From the NCBI GenBank assembly GCA_900444965.1, contig UFRQ01000003.1:1612001-1676000 (forward strand): DNA of 64,000 nucleotides, given 5' to 3'. Each line of letters starts with the position of its first letter. The stretch's first letter is position 1. Below the pieces are notes generated by a model. That model had not been told where the DNA came from. It saw only the letters and a list, made by a program, of their open reading frames with translations, and searched no databases. This DNA comes from [Actinobacillus] rossii (lineage in GTDB: Bacteria; Pseudomonadota; Gammaproteobacteria; Enterobacterales; Pasteurellaceae). A program made the translations under genes and the position numbers. This document shows positions 8,915 through 17,926 of the stretch, piece by piece.

Positions 8915-8944
8915 AGACACCCGCTAGATAGCGGGTGTCTTTTG
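8913..8944. terminator. Bidirectional terminator after uxuA
   Basis: A perfect 14-bp stem AAAAGACACCCGCT / AGCGGGTGTCTTTT with an AGAT loop. It stands about 70 bases past the uxuA stop (leftward) and insulates the nrdD promoter. Confidence 0.88.
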
Positions 8945-9012
8945 TAATAATTAAGTCACATTGATGTAATAACTTAACTATATTTTCAGTGAAAAATGGT
9001 ATCTTCTTAAAT

Positions 9013-10197
9013 TTATTTTTCAAAATAGACTTTTTTCAATGCCATTTCTAAACCACGAAATTCAGCTAATCCTTTTAGACGCCCTATAGCAGAGTAGCCT
9101 GGGTTCGTTTTTTTGCGTAGATCATCAAGCATTTGATGTCCGTGGTCAGGACGCATAGGAATAAGACGTGTATTGCCAGCCGCTTTGCGTTTATATTCTT
9201 CGGTCAATAATGCTTTCACTACATTAAACATATCGACATCTCCAGCCAAATGCGCCGCTTCGTGGAAGCTTAACGGATTATCTTCACGGCAGGTTGATCG
9301 TAAGTGAGCAAAATAAATACGATCAGAGAATTTCTCGGTCATTTTCACCAAGTCGTTATCAGAACGTACGCCATAAGAGCCGGTACACATGGTAAATCCG
9401 TTTGCAGGTAGTGGTTGCGTTTCAACAAACCATTGCATATCTTCAATAGTGGAGACAATGCGTGGCAAGCCTAAAATTGGGCGTGGCGGATCATCAGGGT
9501 GTACAGCCATATTAATACCAACTTCTTGTGCAACAGGGATAATTTCACTTAAAAAATAAGCTAAATGTTCGCGGAATTTTTCAGGTGAGATCTCTTTATA
9601 GCGATCCAGTTGTGCTTGAAACTCGGTGAGGGTATAACCTTCTTCTGCTCCTGGTAATCCGGCAATGATGTTGTTAGTCAGCTGTTGGATTTCTTCCGGT
9701 GTCATTTTTTCAAAATAACATTTAGCTTGTTCCTGCTCTTGTTGAGTGTAAATCTGCTCAGCATTTGGACGTTTGAGAATATGCAATTCAAATGCGGCAA
9801 ACGCAATTTGATCAAAACGTAGTGCTTTTGAGCCATCCGGCATTTGGTATGCCAAATCAGTTCTAGTCCAGTCCAGTACAGGCATGAAATTATAACAGAC
9901 AGTATCAATACCGCATTTAGCTAAGTTTCTTAATGTTTCTTTATAATTCTCAATCCATTGTTTGTAGTTTCCGGTTTGGGTTTTTATTTCTTCATGTACC
10001 GGCACACTTTCTACTACAGACCAAGTCAGTCCGGCTTGTTCTACTAAAGTTTTACGTTCTTGAATTTCTTCTATCGACCAAATCTGACCATTTGGAATGT
10101 GATGAAGTGCGGTAACGATACCGGTTGCTCCGGCTTGTCTTATATCTGATAGAGATACGGGATCATTGGGTCCATACCAACGCCATGTTTGTTCCAT
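9013..10197 (-). CDS. uxuA: Mannonate dehydratase
   Basis: 394 residues, the standard length of UxuA. It starts [20 protein letters not shown] and contains [53 protein letters not shown] and [10 protein letters not shown], all hallmark stretches with the metal-binding His, Cys and Asp residues. It dehydrates D-mannonate to 2-keto-3-deoxygluconate, the step between UxuB and KdgK. A GAGGG ribosome site precedes the ATG. It is transcribed divergently from the GPH transporter and uidA, sharing a control region with CRP and UxuR-like sites. The uptake-sequence core lies within the gene near 10108. Confidence 0.96.
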   Translation of the reverse strand: MEQTWRWYGPNDPVSLSDIRQAGATGIVTALHHIPNGQIWSIEEIQERKTLVEQAGLTWSVVESVPVHEEIKTQTGNYKQWIENYKETLRNLAKCGIDTVCYNFMPVLDWTRTDLAYQMPDGSKALRFDQIAFAAFELHILKRPNAEQIYTQQEQEQAKCYFEKMTPEEIQQLTNNIIAGLPGAEEGYTLTEFQAQLDRYKEISPEKFREHLAYFLSEIIPVAQEVGINMAVHPDDPPRPILGLPRIVSTIEDMQWFVETQPLPANGFTMCTGSYGVRSDNDLVKMTEKFSDRIYFAHLRSTCREDNPLSFHEAAHLAGDVDMFNVVKALLTEEYKRKAAGNTRLIPMRPDHGHQMLDDLRKKTNPGYSAIGRLKGLAEFRGLEMALKKVYFEK

Positions 10198-10259
10198 TTT
10201 TATGCCCTCGTTAGTTATTCGTTAGTGGATAAATCTGTCTATATTATAAATAAAAAATG

Positions 10260-10277
10260 AAATTGGTAAACTAAAAA
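10260..10277. promoter_or_regulatory. UxuR-like operator 1
   Basis: AAATTGGTAAACTAAAAA: the left half is identical to the enterobacterial UxuR/ExuR consensus AAATTGGTATACCAATTT, the right half is weak. It lies 11 bases from the CRP site on the uxuA side. Confidence 0.5.
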
Positions 10278-10287
10278 GTGTTATTTA

Positions 10288-10303
10288 TGTGACATATATC
10301 ACA
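10288..10303. promoter_or_regulatory. CRP-binding site
   Basis: TGTGACATATATCACA is a perfect match to TGTGAnnnnnnTCACA and is itself palindromic. Placed midway between the two divergent genes, it can serve both promoters, implying catabolite control of uronate and glucuronide use. Confidence 0.88.
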
Positions 10304-10313
10304 TTTTTGATAA

Positions 10314-10331
10314 AAATCGGTATGCCAAAAG
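10314..10331. promoter_or_regulatory. UxuR-like operator 2
   Basis: AAATCGGTATGCCAAAAG matches the UxuR/ExuR consensus AAATTGGTATACCAATTT in most positions, with the GGTATnCC core intact apart from one base. It flanks the CRP site on the uidB side. UxuR is encoded at 13925-14677. Confidence 0.6.
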
Positions 10332-10473
10332 TAAAAAATAGGGTTAAATAAGCGAAATTAATTTATGTCGCTATTAAGGTACAATATTGAAAACACACAA
10401 ATTGTAGGGCATATTTTCGTTTTTACTTGAAATTTGTTTATTTTTTATTTGATTTGATATGAGGAGATTTGTT

Positions 10474-11895
10474 ATGAATCAAGCAAATCAAGCTTCCGGT
10501 CAACAACGTGCTTTTGGGATGAAAGATAAGTTGGCTTATATGGCAGGAGATATGGCAAATGACTTTAGCTTTATCATGTCAGCCAATTTTTTGATGCTGT
10601 TTTATACCAATGTGTTAAAAATTGAAGGGTATATTGTTGGTATCTTGTTTTTGTTGGCAAGGGTTGTTGACGGTTTTACCGATATTGGCATGGGGCGTAT
10701 TGTTGATACGATCAAACCTTATCCTGAAGGTCGGTTTAGAGGGCTAATTCGTCGGGCAGCGCCTTTTGTCTGTCTTTCCGGTTTTCTTTTATTCTTACAT
10801 ATCGTTAAAGATTGGGATTATAGCTATAAAATCATTTATATATTTGTAACTTATATTTTTTGGGGAAGTTTTGCCTATACAGCGGTTAATATTCCTTATG
10901 GTTCAATGGCGACCGTAATTAGTGCAAAAACGGAAGATCGCTCGTCGCTCTCTGTATATCGGACGGTGGGAGCGAATATTGCGGTGTTAGTAATTTCTTT
11001 TGGTATTCCTTTATTGGTTTACCGTGAAATTGATGGTAAACAGGAAATTGTACCGGAAATGTTTACCTACATTATGGGGGCGTTTATGATTATCGCCTTC
11101 ATTTTTTATCAAGTTTGTTGGCGTTGTAGCACTGAACGGATACAGATACAGCTTGAACCAGAAACACCAAAAGAGAAAAAACATTGTTTTGAAGATATAC
11201 AGGCAATCTTTCGTAATTTAGTGAGCAATTTTGCTTTGCAGATCTTTATTCTCGTTGCAATTGTTTTGTTATTGGGAACGTTGTTGGTTAATGCCATGAA
11301 TCCTTATCTTTACGTCGATTATTTTAATAGTAAATTTGCGTTGTCTATTGGGGGAGTTTTTGCACCTATTGCAGTTTTCGCTATGGCTCCTTTTGCTCAA
11401 AGATGGGTGAAGGCCTATGGTAAAAAAGAATCGGCTTCCGTCGCATTATTAGTGAGCGCTATTATCTATTTTGCCTTATATTTTTTCCATATTACGAATG
11501 TTTGGGTATATCTTGCTTTCGTTTTTGTTGCATTATTAGGAATTGGATATTTTAATGTCATTGTATGGGCATTTATTACTGATGTCATCGATCACCAATT
11601 TTTGAAAACAAATAAACGGGAGGATGGTACTATTTATGCTACATATTCTTTTGCGCGTAAATTAGGTCAAGCATTAGCTGGAGGATTAGGGGGAGTAGCG
11701 TTATCTTTAGTCGGATATCAAGCCCATGTCAGCGTACAGTCTCAAGAAGTACTTGATTCAATTTACAGTTTTTCTAATTTAGCACCGGCAATATCCTATT
11801 TAATTATTGCTATTTTATTGAAATTTGTTTACCCACTTTCGAAAGACGTTGTGTTAAAAAATTCGGAAGCATTGGAAAAACTTTCCAAGAAATAA
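10474..11895 (+). CDS. GPH-family sugar (glucuronide) cation symporter
   Basis: 473 residues from the ATG at 10474, chosen because a GAGGAG ribosome site lies 7-8 bases upstream; an earlier ATG would add five residues. The protein has about 12 membrane helices and GPH-family signatures: KLAYMAGDMANDFSF near the N-terminus, the loop DIGMGRIVDTIKPYPEGRFR, and VNIPYGSMATVISAKTEDRSSLSVYRTVGANI. It imports a glycoside with a cation. Position directly upstream of the beta-glucuronidase gene (46-base gap) argues for a UidB-like glucuronide importer, but the substrate is inferred from context only. Confidence 0.88.
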   Translation: MNQANQASGQQRAFGMKDKLAYMAGDMANDFSFIMSANFLMLFYTNVLKIEGYIVGILFLLARVVDGFTDIGMGRIVDTIKPYPEGRFRGLIRRAAPFVCLSGFLLFLHIVKDWDYSYKIIYIFVTYIFWGSFAYTAVNIPYGSMATVISAKTEDRSSLSVYRTVGANIAVLVISFGIPLLVYREIDGKQEIVPEMFTYIMGAFMIIAFIFYQVCWRCSTERIQIQLEPETPKEKKHCFEDIQAIFRNLVSNFALQIFILVAIVLLLGTLLVNAMNPYLYVDYFNSKFALSIGGVFAPIAVFAMAPFAQRWVKAYGKKESASVALLVSAIIYFALYFFHITNVWVYLAFVFVALLGIGYFNVIVWAFITDVIDHQFLKTNKREDGTIYATYSFARKLGQALAGGLGGVALSLVGYQAHVSVQSQEVLDSIYSFSNLAPAISYLIIAILLKFVYPLSKDVVLKNSEALEKLSKK

Positions 11896-11941
11896 ATTTA
11901 TTTTATTTTCAAAGAGTAACTAACACTAAGAGGTAGAAATT

Positions 11942-13708
11942 ATGTTATATCCTATAGCAACACAAACTAGACAATTAGTTGATTTAAGCGGTGTTTGGCA
12001 ATTTAAATTAGCTGATCAACAATGGCAACCTATGGCGGTACCGGGCTCATTTAATGATCAACTTATTTTAAGTGAATATAAAAATTATGTCGGGGATTTC
12101 TTTTATCAAACGGAATTTTTTGTTACTGAAGCAATGTTAAATCAGCGCGTATTTGTCCGTTTTGGATCGGTAACCCATTATGCAGCCGTGTTTGTTAATG
12201 AACAATATATCGGTGAGCATCAAGGTGGCTTTACACCATTTGAATTTGAAGTTACCGAGTTTGTTACGTTGGGCAGAAATGTACTTCGAGTAAATGCGAA
12301 TAATATTTTGAATAATTCTACTCTCCCGGTAGGAAATTATTCCGAAACAGTAGATGAAAATGGGAATGTTCGTAAAAAATTAGACGAAAATTTTGACTTC
12401 TTTAACTATGCTGGTATTCATCGTCCGGTGATGTTGTGGTGTAAGCCAAAAAATTATATTGAAGATATTACAATTACATATGAGCTTCAAGATAACCAAG
12501 CAACCGTTAATTTTGCAATTGAAGTTGTTGGTGAAGCTAAGCAGATTAAAGTGACCGTACTTGATGAACAATCACAAGTGGTTGCTACATCAATCGGTGG
12601 AGCTAAACAACAGGTAGAAATTGATAATGTTATTCGTTGGCAACCGTTAAATGCTTACTTGTATCAAGCGGTTGTGGAATTGGTAGATGGTGACGTTGTT
12701 GAAGATAGCTATAGTGAACCATTTGGTATGCGGACTGTGGAAGTTAAAAATAATCAGTTTTTAATTAATGGTGAACCGTTTTACTTCAAAGGATATGGAC
12801 GTCATGAAGATACCTATTTAAACGGGCGTGGTTTAAGTAATGTGGCGAATGTATTAGATGTAAATTTAATGAAATGGCAGGGAGCTAATTCTTTCCGTAC
12901 ATCACACTATCCTTACTCTGAAGAAATGATGCGCTTAGCTGATCGGGAAGGATTTGTTGTTATTGATGAAACAACAGCGGTTGGTCTAATGTATAATTTT
13001 GGGGTTGATATGAAAGTTGATCCGGCAAACAATACCTGGAAAATATATAAAACAGGAGAGGCTCACCGTCAGGTTATCCGCGAATTAATTCAACGGGATA
13101 AAAATTATGCTTGCGTTGTGATGTGGTCTATTGCTAATGAAGCTTCAACTGCAGAAGAGGGGGCATATGAGTATTTTGAGCCATTATTTAAATTAGCCAG
13201 AGAGTTGGACCCACAAAATCGTCCGTGTTGCTTTGTTAATTTATTATTAGCGACACCGGAGACTGATGTGGTCGCACCTTTAACTGATGTTATTTGTTTG
13301 AACCGTTATTGTGGTTGGTATCGCCAACTGAGCGATTTAGATGCAGCGAAAAAAGCATTAAAAGAAGAAGTTGAGCATTGGCATCGATTATATCCTGATA
13401 AACCAATTATGTTTACTGAATATGGTGCGGATACGGTAGCTGGATTACATGATATGGACTTTAATACACCATTTACCGAGGAATACCAGGTAGAATATTA
13501 TAAAGCCAATAATGAAGTCATTGATCAACTACCTTATTTTGTAGGTGAACAAGTATGGAATTTTGCTGATTTCCAAACTAAATATGGTATTTTCCGCGTA
13601 CAAGGAAATAAGAAAGGGTTATTTACTCGTGCGAGAATGCCTAAAATGGCAGCTCATTATTTCAAACAAAGATGGGACAATATTCCAAACTTTAACTACA
13701 AAAAATAG
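11942..13708 (+). CDS. uidA: beta-Glucuronidase
   Basis: 588 residues, slightly shorter than E. coli UidA (603). Domain order is the glycosyl hydrolase family 2 jelly roll (about 1-180), immunoglobulin-like domain (about 180-275) and TIM barrel (275-588). Family signatures include NSFRTSHYPYSEEMMRLADR and VVMWSIANEAS with the acid/base E400, then IMFTEYGAD with the nucleophile E493. The enzyme is cytosolic and releases glucuronic acid from beta-glucuronides, feeding UxaC. It follows the transporter in one likely transcript and is closed by a hairpin at 13759. No damage seen. Confidence 0.95.
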   Translation: MLYPIATQTRQLVDLSGVWQFKLADQQWQPMAVPGSFNDQLILSEYKNYVGDFFYQTEFFVTEAMLNQRVFVRFGSVTHYAAVFVNEQYIGEHQGGFTPFEFEVTEFVTLGRNVLRVNANNILNNSTLPVGNYSETVDENGNVRKKLDENFDFFNYAGIHRPVMLWCKPKNYIEDITITYELQDNQATVNFAIEVVGEAKQIKVTVLDEQSQVVATSIGGAKQQVEIDNVIRWQPLNAYLYQAVVELVDGDVVEDSYSEPFGMRTVEVKNNQFLINGEPFYFKGYGRHEDTYLNGRGLSNVANVLDVNLMKWQGANSFRTSHYPYSEEMMRLADREGFVVIDETTAVGLMYNFGVDMKVDPANNTWKIYKTGEAHRQVIRELIQRDKNYACVVMWSIANEASTAEEGAYEYFEPLFKLARELDPQNRPCCFVNLLLATPETDVVAPLTDVICLNRYCGWYRQLSDLDAAKKALKEEVEHWHRLYPDKPIMFTEYGADTVAGLHDMDFNTPFTEEYQVEYYKANNEVIDQLPYFVGEQVWNFADFQTKYGIFRVQGNKKGLFTRARMPKMAAHYFKQRWDNIPNFNYKK

Positions 13709-13758
13709 TCGTCATTCCTATATTAGAGAATAGATGGTTATAATCTATATATTATTTG

Positions 13759-13797
13759 ATACCTGTTTTAAGTTATACTTGAAACAGGTATATTTTT
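13759..13797 (+). terminator. Terminator after uidA
   Basis: Stem ATACCTGTTT / AAACAGGTAT with an inner AAGT/ACTT pairing, followed by a T run. It lies 50 bases past the uidA stop. Confidence 0.8.
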
Positions 13798-13844
13798 TAA
13801 CAAGGTATCTGCGATATTTCTAATGCTTAACGACAGATATATAC

Positions 13845-13885
13845 AAAAATATCTCCGTTACTTGAGTTTTAACGGAGATATTTTT
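13845..13885. terminator. Bidirectional terminator between uidA and uxuR
   Basis: A perfect 16-bp stem AAAAATATCTCCGTTA and its complement, with a 9-base loop. It lies about 40 bases past the uxuR stop (leftward) and serves the convergent gene pair. Confidence 0.85.
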
Positions 13886-13924
13886 AATTTTAAAATGAGG
13901 ATATAGTGATGAATTAATATAGGA

Positions 13925-14677
13925 TTATATTCCTACTGAAACCGGATTAACATTGAATAAAAAACCATCAAAATTTGGATCTTCTATATCAGATAACTCA
14001 AATAATTTTTGTTTTACATTTTCTATATGTTGCCACATCATTTTTTTGGCTAATGCTGGATTTTTACGCTGAATCGCGTTTAAAATTTTTTCATGATCAA
14101 CAAGCCAAAGTTTACGATAATGCTGATCTTCAATATGTAAATGCAATGTTTTCCACATTGAGTTATCTCTATATTTCCAAAAGTCTTTCTGGATTTGAAT
14201 TAATACTTCATTTTGGATAATTTCAGTGAGTGTAGAGTGAAACTCCTGATCCACAGAATAATCATTGATATTCTGTTCCAGTGTAATTCGTTCTTTATTC
14301 AAAATTTCTTTTAATTTTAAAATATCATTACGCGTTGCTTGTATTGCTGCAAATTCAGCAATACTACTTTCAATAAGTTGTCTTGCCTGCAGTAATTCAA
14401 AAGGTCCCACATCCGCAGTGGGTTCTGAAAAATTATTAGCTTGCGCGCAAGGTAGCGCGATAACGTATACTCCCGAACCTTTTTTAACAGACACGAATCC
14501 CTCAAGTTCAAGCATAATAATTGCTTCACGAACAACAGTTCGACTTACATCAAAGCGTTCAGCAATGTCGCGTTCAGGCGGCAGGCGTTCGCCAATTTTA
14601 TATAAGCCTTGCTGTAATTCTTCTTTTAGTTGTTCTCCTATTTTTTTATATGATCGATTAAAATAATTGTCATTCAT
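13925..14677 (-). CDS. uxuR: GntR/FadR-type repressor of hexuronate genes (UxuR)
   Basis: 250 residues. The N-terminal winged helix shows GERLPPERDIAERFDVSRTVVREAIIMLELEGFV; the C-terminal FCD ligand domain shows GPFELLQARQLIESSIAEFAA and MMWQHIENVKQKLFE. Both match E. coli UxuR closely over the whole length. It represses the uronate regulon and is released by a uronate-derived inducer such as fructuronate. It lies downstream of dctP on the same strand, 79 bases away with a hairpin between. Candidate operators are at 10260-10331. Confidence 0.92.
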   Translation of the reverse strand: MNDNYFNRSYKKIGEQLKEELQQGLYKIGERLPPERDIAERFDVSRTVVREAIIMLELEGFVSVKKGSGVYVIALPCAQANNFSEPTADVGPFELLQARQLIESSIAEFAAIQATRNDILKLKEILNKERITLEQNINDYSVDQEFHSTLTEIIQNEVLIQIQKDFWKYRDNSMWKTLHLHIEDQHYRKLWLVDHEKILNAIQRKNPALAKKMMWQHIENVKQKLFELSDIEDPNFDGFLFNVNPVSVGI

Positions 14678-14708
14678 AATGAACTTCCGAAAATATTAGC
14701 TAATAAAT

Positions 14709-14733
14709 GTCCCAATATATTAAATATTGGGAC
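14709..14733 (-). other. Intercistronic hairpin between dctP and uxuR
   Basis: A perfect 10-bp inverted repeat GTCCCAATAT / ATATTGGGAC with a 5-base loop and no strong T run on the transcript strand. It could stabilise the dctP message or partly terminate it before uxuR. It could also be an operator. The structure is seen; the role is inference. Confidence 0.55.
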
Positions 14734-14756
14734 GAACTGCTGGATTATATCATAAG

Positions 14757-15740
14757 TTATTGAATTTTTCTGATTTCTTCTAGCACTTTATAGGTTTCTG
14801 GATCTGATTTTTGTAATTCTTCATACATAGGTTCAACTGCTTTTTGAAAAGCAGTTTTATCTACCTCAACAAACGTCACACCTTGTTTAACCGCAGATTC
14901 TCTTTCCGCATTTTCTGAGGCATTCCAAAGCTTTTGCATTTCGACAGCGGCTTCATCAGCAGCTTGTTGTAACGCTTTTTGATCTTTTTCATTGAGTGAA
15001 TTCCAAACTTTTGTTGAAACAACTAAAACATCTGGCACCATTGCATGTTCATCTTCACTAAACACGCCCGCGACTTCGTTATGACGGCTTAACGTATAAG
15101 ACGGAATATTGTTTTCCGCAGCATCTACTACCCCTTGTTGCAATGCGGTATAGAGTTCTCCGTATGCCAAAGGCGTTGGATTTCCGCTGAGAAATTTGAC
15201 CATATTTACTGCTGTAGGGCTAGGTTGAACCCGAACTTTTAGCCCTTTTAAATCTGCTGGAGTTTTAATTGCTTTTTTAGCATAAAAGCTCCGTGCACCA
15301 GCATCTAAATAGGCTAAACCGATAAATCCGTTATCTTTTGATGAGGCTAAGATGTTTTTGCCGATAGCACTCTCTAATACCTTATGGTATTGGGTTTTAT
15401 TGGTGAACAAGTAAGGTAAGTTGTAAACACCATAAGGTTTACTAAACGCTTCAAGTTCAGCCGCATTGGATTTTGCTAATGCAATTGCTCCTTTTTGTAC
15501 CAGCTCTAACGATTCACGTTGTGAACCAAGTTGTGCATCCGGATAAATTCTAATTTTCAGCTCCCCATCAGACAGTTGAGATGCTCGTTTTGCCATAAAC
15601 TCAAATGCCTTATGTACTGGGTGAGCACGATTTTGGTTGTGGCTAAGTTTTAGTGTTGTAGTGGCATCTGCCGCAATGGAAAAACTTAATGTCAATGCAG
15701 CTGCCAAAGTTGATAATAGAAAATTGTTTTTTAATTTCAT
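14757..15740 (-). CDS. TRAP transporter solute-binding protein, probably for uronates
   Basis: 327 residues with a Sec signal peptide (about residues 1-26, LLSTLAAALTLSFSIAADA). The mature part is a DctP-family fold: LKLSHNQNRAHPVHKAFE at its start, RIYPDAQLGSQRESLELVQ, and LKGLKVRVQPSPTAVNMV with the conserved ligand-binding arginine. It collects substrate in the periplasm for the DctQM permease. Unusually for such sets it is divergent from dctQM and shares a transcript with uxuR. The substrate (glucuronate, fructuronate or similar) is inferred from the surrounding uxu/uxa/kdg genes. Confidence 0.88.
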   Translation of the reverse strand: MKLKNNFLLSTLAAALTLSFSIAADATTTLKLSHNQNRAHPVHKAFEFMAKRASQLSDGELKIRIYPDAQLGSQRESLELVQKGAIALAKSNAAELEAFSKPYGVYNLPYLFTNKTQYHKVLESAIGKNILASSKDNGFIGLAYLDAGARSFYAKKAIKTPADLKGLKVRVQPSPTAVNMVKFLSGNPTPLAYGELYTALQQGVVDAAENNIPSYTLSRHNEVAGVFSEDEHAMVPDVLVVSTKVWNSLNEKDQKALQQAADEAAVEMQKLWNASENAERESAVKQGVTFVEVDKTAFQKAVEPMYEELQKSDPETYKVLEEIRKIQ

Positions 15741-16100
15741 AGTATGTCCTCAAAAGTACTTAAAATAATCAATTACACCGATATTATTATAACAGCCATG
15801 CTGTTAAGAGATTTGCGTATATTGCGTGTGAGTAATAAACAAAAGTGTTTTACGTTTTTTGCTTTTGTAACGACTAATAATATCGAATCAAAGCTACCCA
15901 AGTTAAATTGGATATACATCAATACGCGTATCATTCATTATTTTGTGTATATAGTCAAAACAATTAATTGAAAAGTTAGACCAATGTCACAAAAAATATG
16001 AAAATAGGAATGCCAATTTAAAAAAGTTTGATCTTGATCTAATTTTTTTGGTTGAATTTATCGTAGAATTAGCACTTAAATTTGTAATAGGAGATTTTTT
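15741..16100. promoter_or_regulatory. Divergent dctP / dctQM control region
   Basis: 360 bases without a supported gene. A plausible CRP site is TGTGTATATAGTCAAA (15944-15959, eight of ten consensus positions). TTGATCTTGATCTA (16028-16041) resembles an FNR box with one mismatch, and two UxuR-like half sites (GACCAATGTC near 15981 and TGCCAATTT near 16012) lie between them. All are weaker than the sites near uxuA. Confidence 0.45.
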
Positions 16101-16586
16101 ATGAGTAAAATCGTAAGATTGGTAAACCAGGCTATGGCGATATTTTCTGTGCTGCTATCTGCAGTTTTGGTTGTCTGTGTTGTTTGGCAGGTAATTTCTC
16201 GCTATGTATTGGGTGCACCAAGTATTGTAACTGATGAATTAGCTCGTTTTTTATTTATGTGGGTTGGTTTGATCGGTGCAGCTTACGCTACCGGTTTAAA
16301 ACGCCATTTAGCGATTGACTTATTGCTATTGAAAATGCAAGGTAAAAATAAAACCAGTTTAGAGGTGGTTATTCTCTTGGTGATGATTTTCTTTGCTGGG
16401 TATATTTTACTATACGGTGGAGGCAATCTTGCGTGGGATACACACCTAACAGGGCAAGTATCTCCTTCATTGGGCATTGATATGGGGTTGGTTTATCTGT
16501 GTTTACCCGTATCCGGTGCAATAATGTTATTTTATTTACTAATTGATTTGATTGGTAAATTTAGTTCTGAAAGAAAAGGAATATAA
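16101..16586 (+). CDS. TRAP transporter small membrane subunit (DctQ)
   Basis: 161 residues with four predicted membrane helices, the DctQ pattern. Family features are ISRYVLGAPSIVTDELARFLFMWVGLIGAAYATG and KRHLAIDLL, then a helix pair and CLPVSGAIMLFYLLID near the end. It bridges the binding protein and the large permease DctM. A GGAG ribosome site lies before the ATG. The stop is one base before the dctM start, so the two are translationally coupled. Confidence 0.9.
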   Translation: MSKIVRLVNQAMAIFSVLLSAVLVVCVVWQVISRYVLGAPSIVTDELARFLFMWVGLIGAAYATGLKRHLAIDLLLLKMQGKNKTSLEVVILLVMIFFAGYILLYGGGNLAWDTHLTGQVSPSLGIDMGLVYLCLPVSGAIMLFYLLIDLIGKFSSERKGI

Positions 16587-16587
16587 T

Positions 16588-17898
16588 ATGGAATGGTCAA
16601 TCATTCTCGTTTTATTTGGTACTTTCGCTGTTATGCTAGCACTTTCTGTACCAATTTCATTTGCAATTGCAATTTCTACTTTAATTACGATTGCAACTAC
16701 TTTGCCACTTGATAGTGCGTTGACGGTAGTTACTCAAAAAATGGCATCCGGATTAGATAATTTTGCGTTATTAGCGATTCCATTTTTTATTTTAGCCGGA
16801 AATATTATGAATCGCGGTGGAATTGCAATTCGTCTGATTGAGCTTGCAAAAGTATTAGGGGCAAGACTTCCGGGATCATTATTTCATTGCAATGTATTAG
16901 CTAATATGATGTTTGGTTCTATTTCTGGTTCTGCTGTCGCGTCCGCTGCTGCCATGGGCGGAATTATGTCACCATTGCAAAAGAAAGAAGGCTATGATCC
17001 GGAATTATCTGCAGCAGTGAATATCGCTTCCTGTCCGACAGGATTATTAATTCCTCCAAGTAATACATTGATCGTATATTCTTTAGTTTCTGGTGGTACG
17101 TCTATTTCTGCTTTATTTTTAGGTGGTTATTTACCGGGAATTCTTATGGGATTAGGGGTGATGTTGGTTGCTGGGTTTATGGCTAAAAAACGTAATTATC
17201 CACTTGCTCCGAAACCGAGTTGTAAAGATGTTTTGATGAAAACATTGGATGCTATTCCATCTTTATTACTAATTGTCATTGCTATTGGTGGAATTATTGC
17301 GGGAATTTTTACTGCAACAGAAGCTTCCGCAATTGCTGTAGTATATACTTTGATTCTCGCTGTAGGCATTTATAAAGAAGTAAAAATAAAAGAGCTGCCG
17401 GGTATTATTTTAGAATCTAGCGTAACAACTTCAATTGTTTTACTCCTTATTGGCGCTTCTTCAGGCATGTCTTGGGCAATGGCGAATGCAGATATACCTT
17501 ATATGATCCAAGATGCACTAATGTATTTTTCTGAGAGTAAGTTCGTTATCTTATTATTTATTACCGTTATTTTACTGATTATTGGTACCTTTATGGATAT
17601 GACTCCGGCGGTATTGATTTTCACACCGATTTTTTTACCTGTAGTAACGGAATTAGGTGTAGATCCAATTCATTTTGGTATTATGATGACATTCAATCTC
17701 TGTATCGGAATTTGTACTCCTCCGGTTGGTAGTGCATTATTTGTAGGATGCTCTGTCGGTAACGTAAGTATTGATCGTGTATTAAAACCAATGATACCGT
17801 TTTTTATAGTATTAATAGTGACTTTATTATTGGTAACTTATATACCGGATATCAGCCTATTTTTACCAAAATATCTTTTAAATTACGTTCCAATGTAA
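16588..17898 (+). CDS. TRAP transporter large permease (DctM)
   Basis: 436 residues from the ATG at 16588, one base after the dctQ stop; a longer frame inside dctQ is less likely. About twelve membrane helices are predicted. Family signatures include DNFALLAIPFFILAGNIMNRGGIA, GSISGSAVASAAAMG, GLLIPPSNTLIVYS and MTFNLCIGICTPPVGSALFVG. It forms the sodium-coupled channel for the substrate delivered by DctP. It heads the run dctQM-uxuB-uxaC-kdgK-eda, all on one strand with gaps of about 1-28 bases. Confidence 0.93.
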   Translation: MEWSIILVLFGTFAVMLALSVPISFAIAISTLITIATTLPLDSALTVVTQKMASGLDNFALLAIPFFILAGNIMNRGGIAIRLIELAKVLGARLPGSLFHCNVLANMMFGSISGSAVASAAAMGGIMSPLQKKEGYDPELSAAVNIASCPTGLLIPPSNTLIVYSLVSGGTSISALFLGGYLPGILMGLGVMLVAGFMAKKRNYPLAPKPSCKDVLMKTLDAIPSLLLIVIAIGGIIAGIFTATEASAIAVVYTLILAVGIYKEVKIKELPGIILESSVTTSIVLLLIGASSGMSWAMANADIPYMIQDALMYFSESKFVILLFITVILLIIGTFMDMTPAVLIFTPIFLPVVTELGVDPIHFGIMMTFNLCIGICTPPVGSALFVGCSVGNVSIDRVLKPMIPFFIVLIVTLLLVTYIPDISLFLPKYLLNYVPM

Positions 17899-17926
17899 TA
17901 ACTCATATGATAATTAAGGATTTATT

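Larger units (their letters stand above)
10198..10473. promoter_or_regulatory. Divergent uxuA / uidB control region
   Basis: 276 bases between two outward-facing genes. The CRP and UxuR-like sites are listed separately. The rest is very AT-rich, and no further gene is seen. Confidence 0.8.

Noticed and set aside
13759..13885. Riboswitch between uidA and uxuR
   Set aside because: The two structures are simple perfect hairpins with T runs between convergent genes, so terminators explain them.
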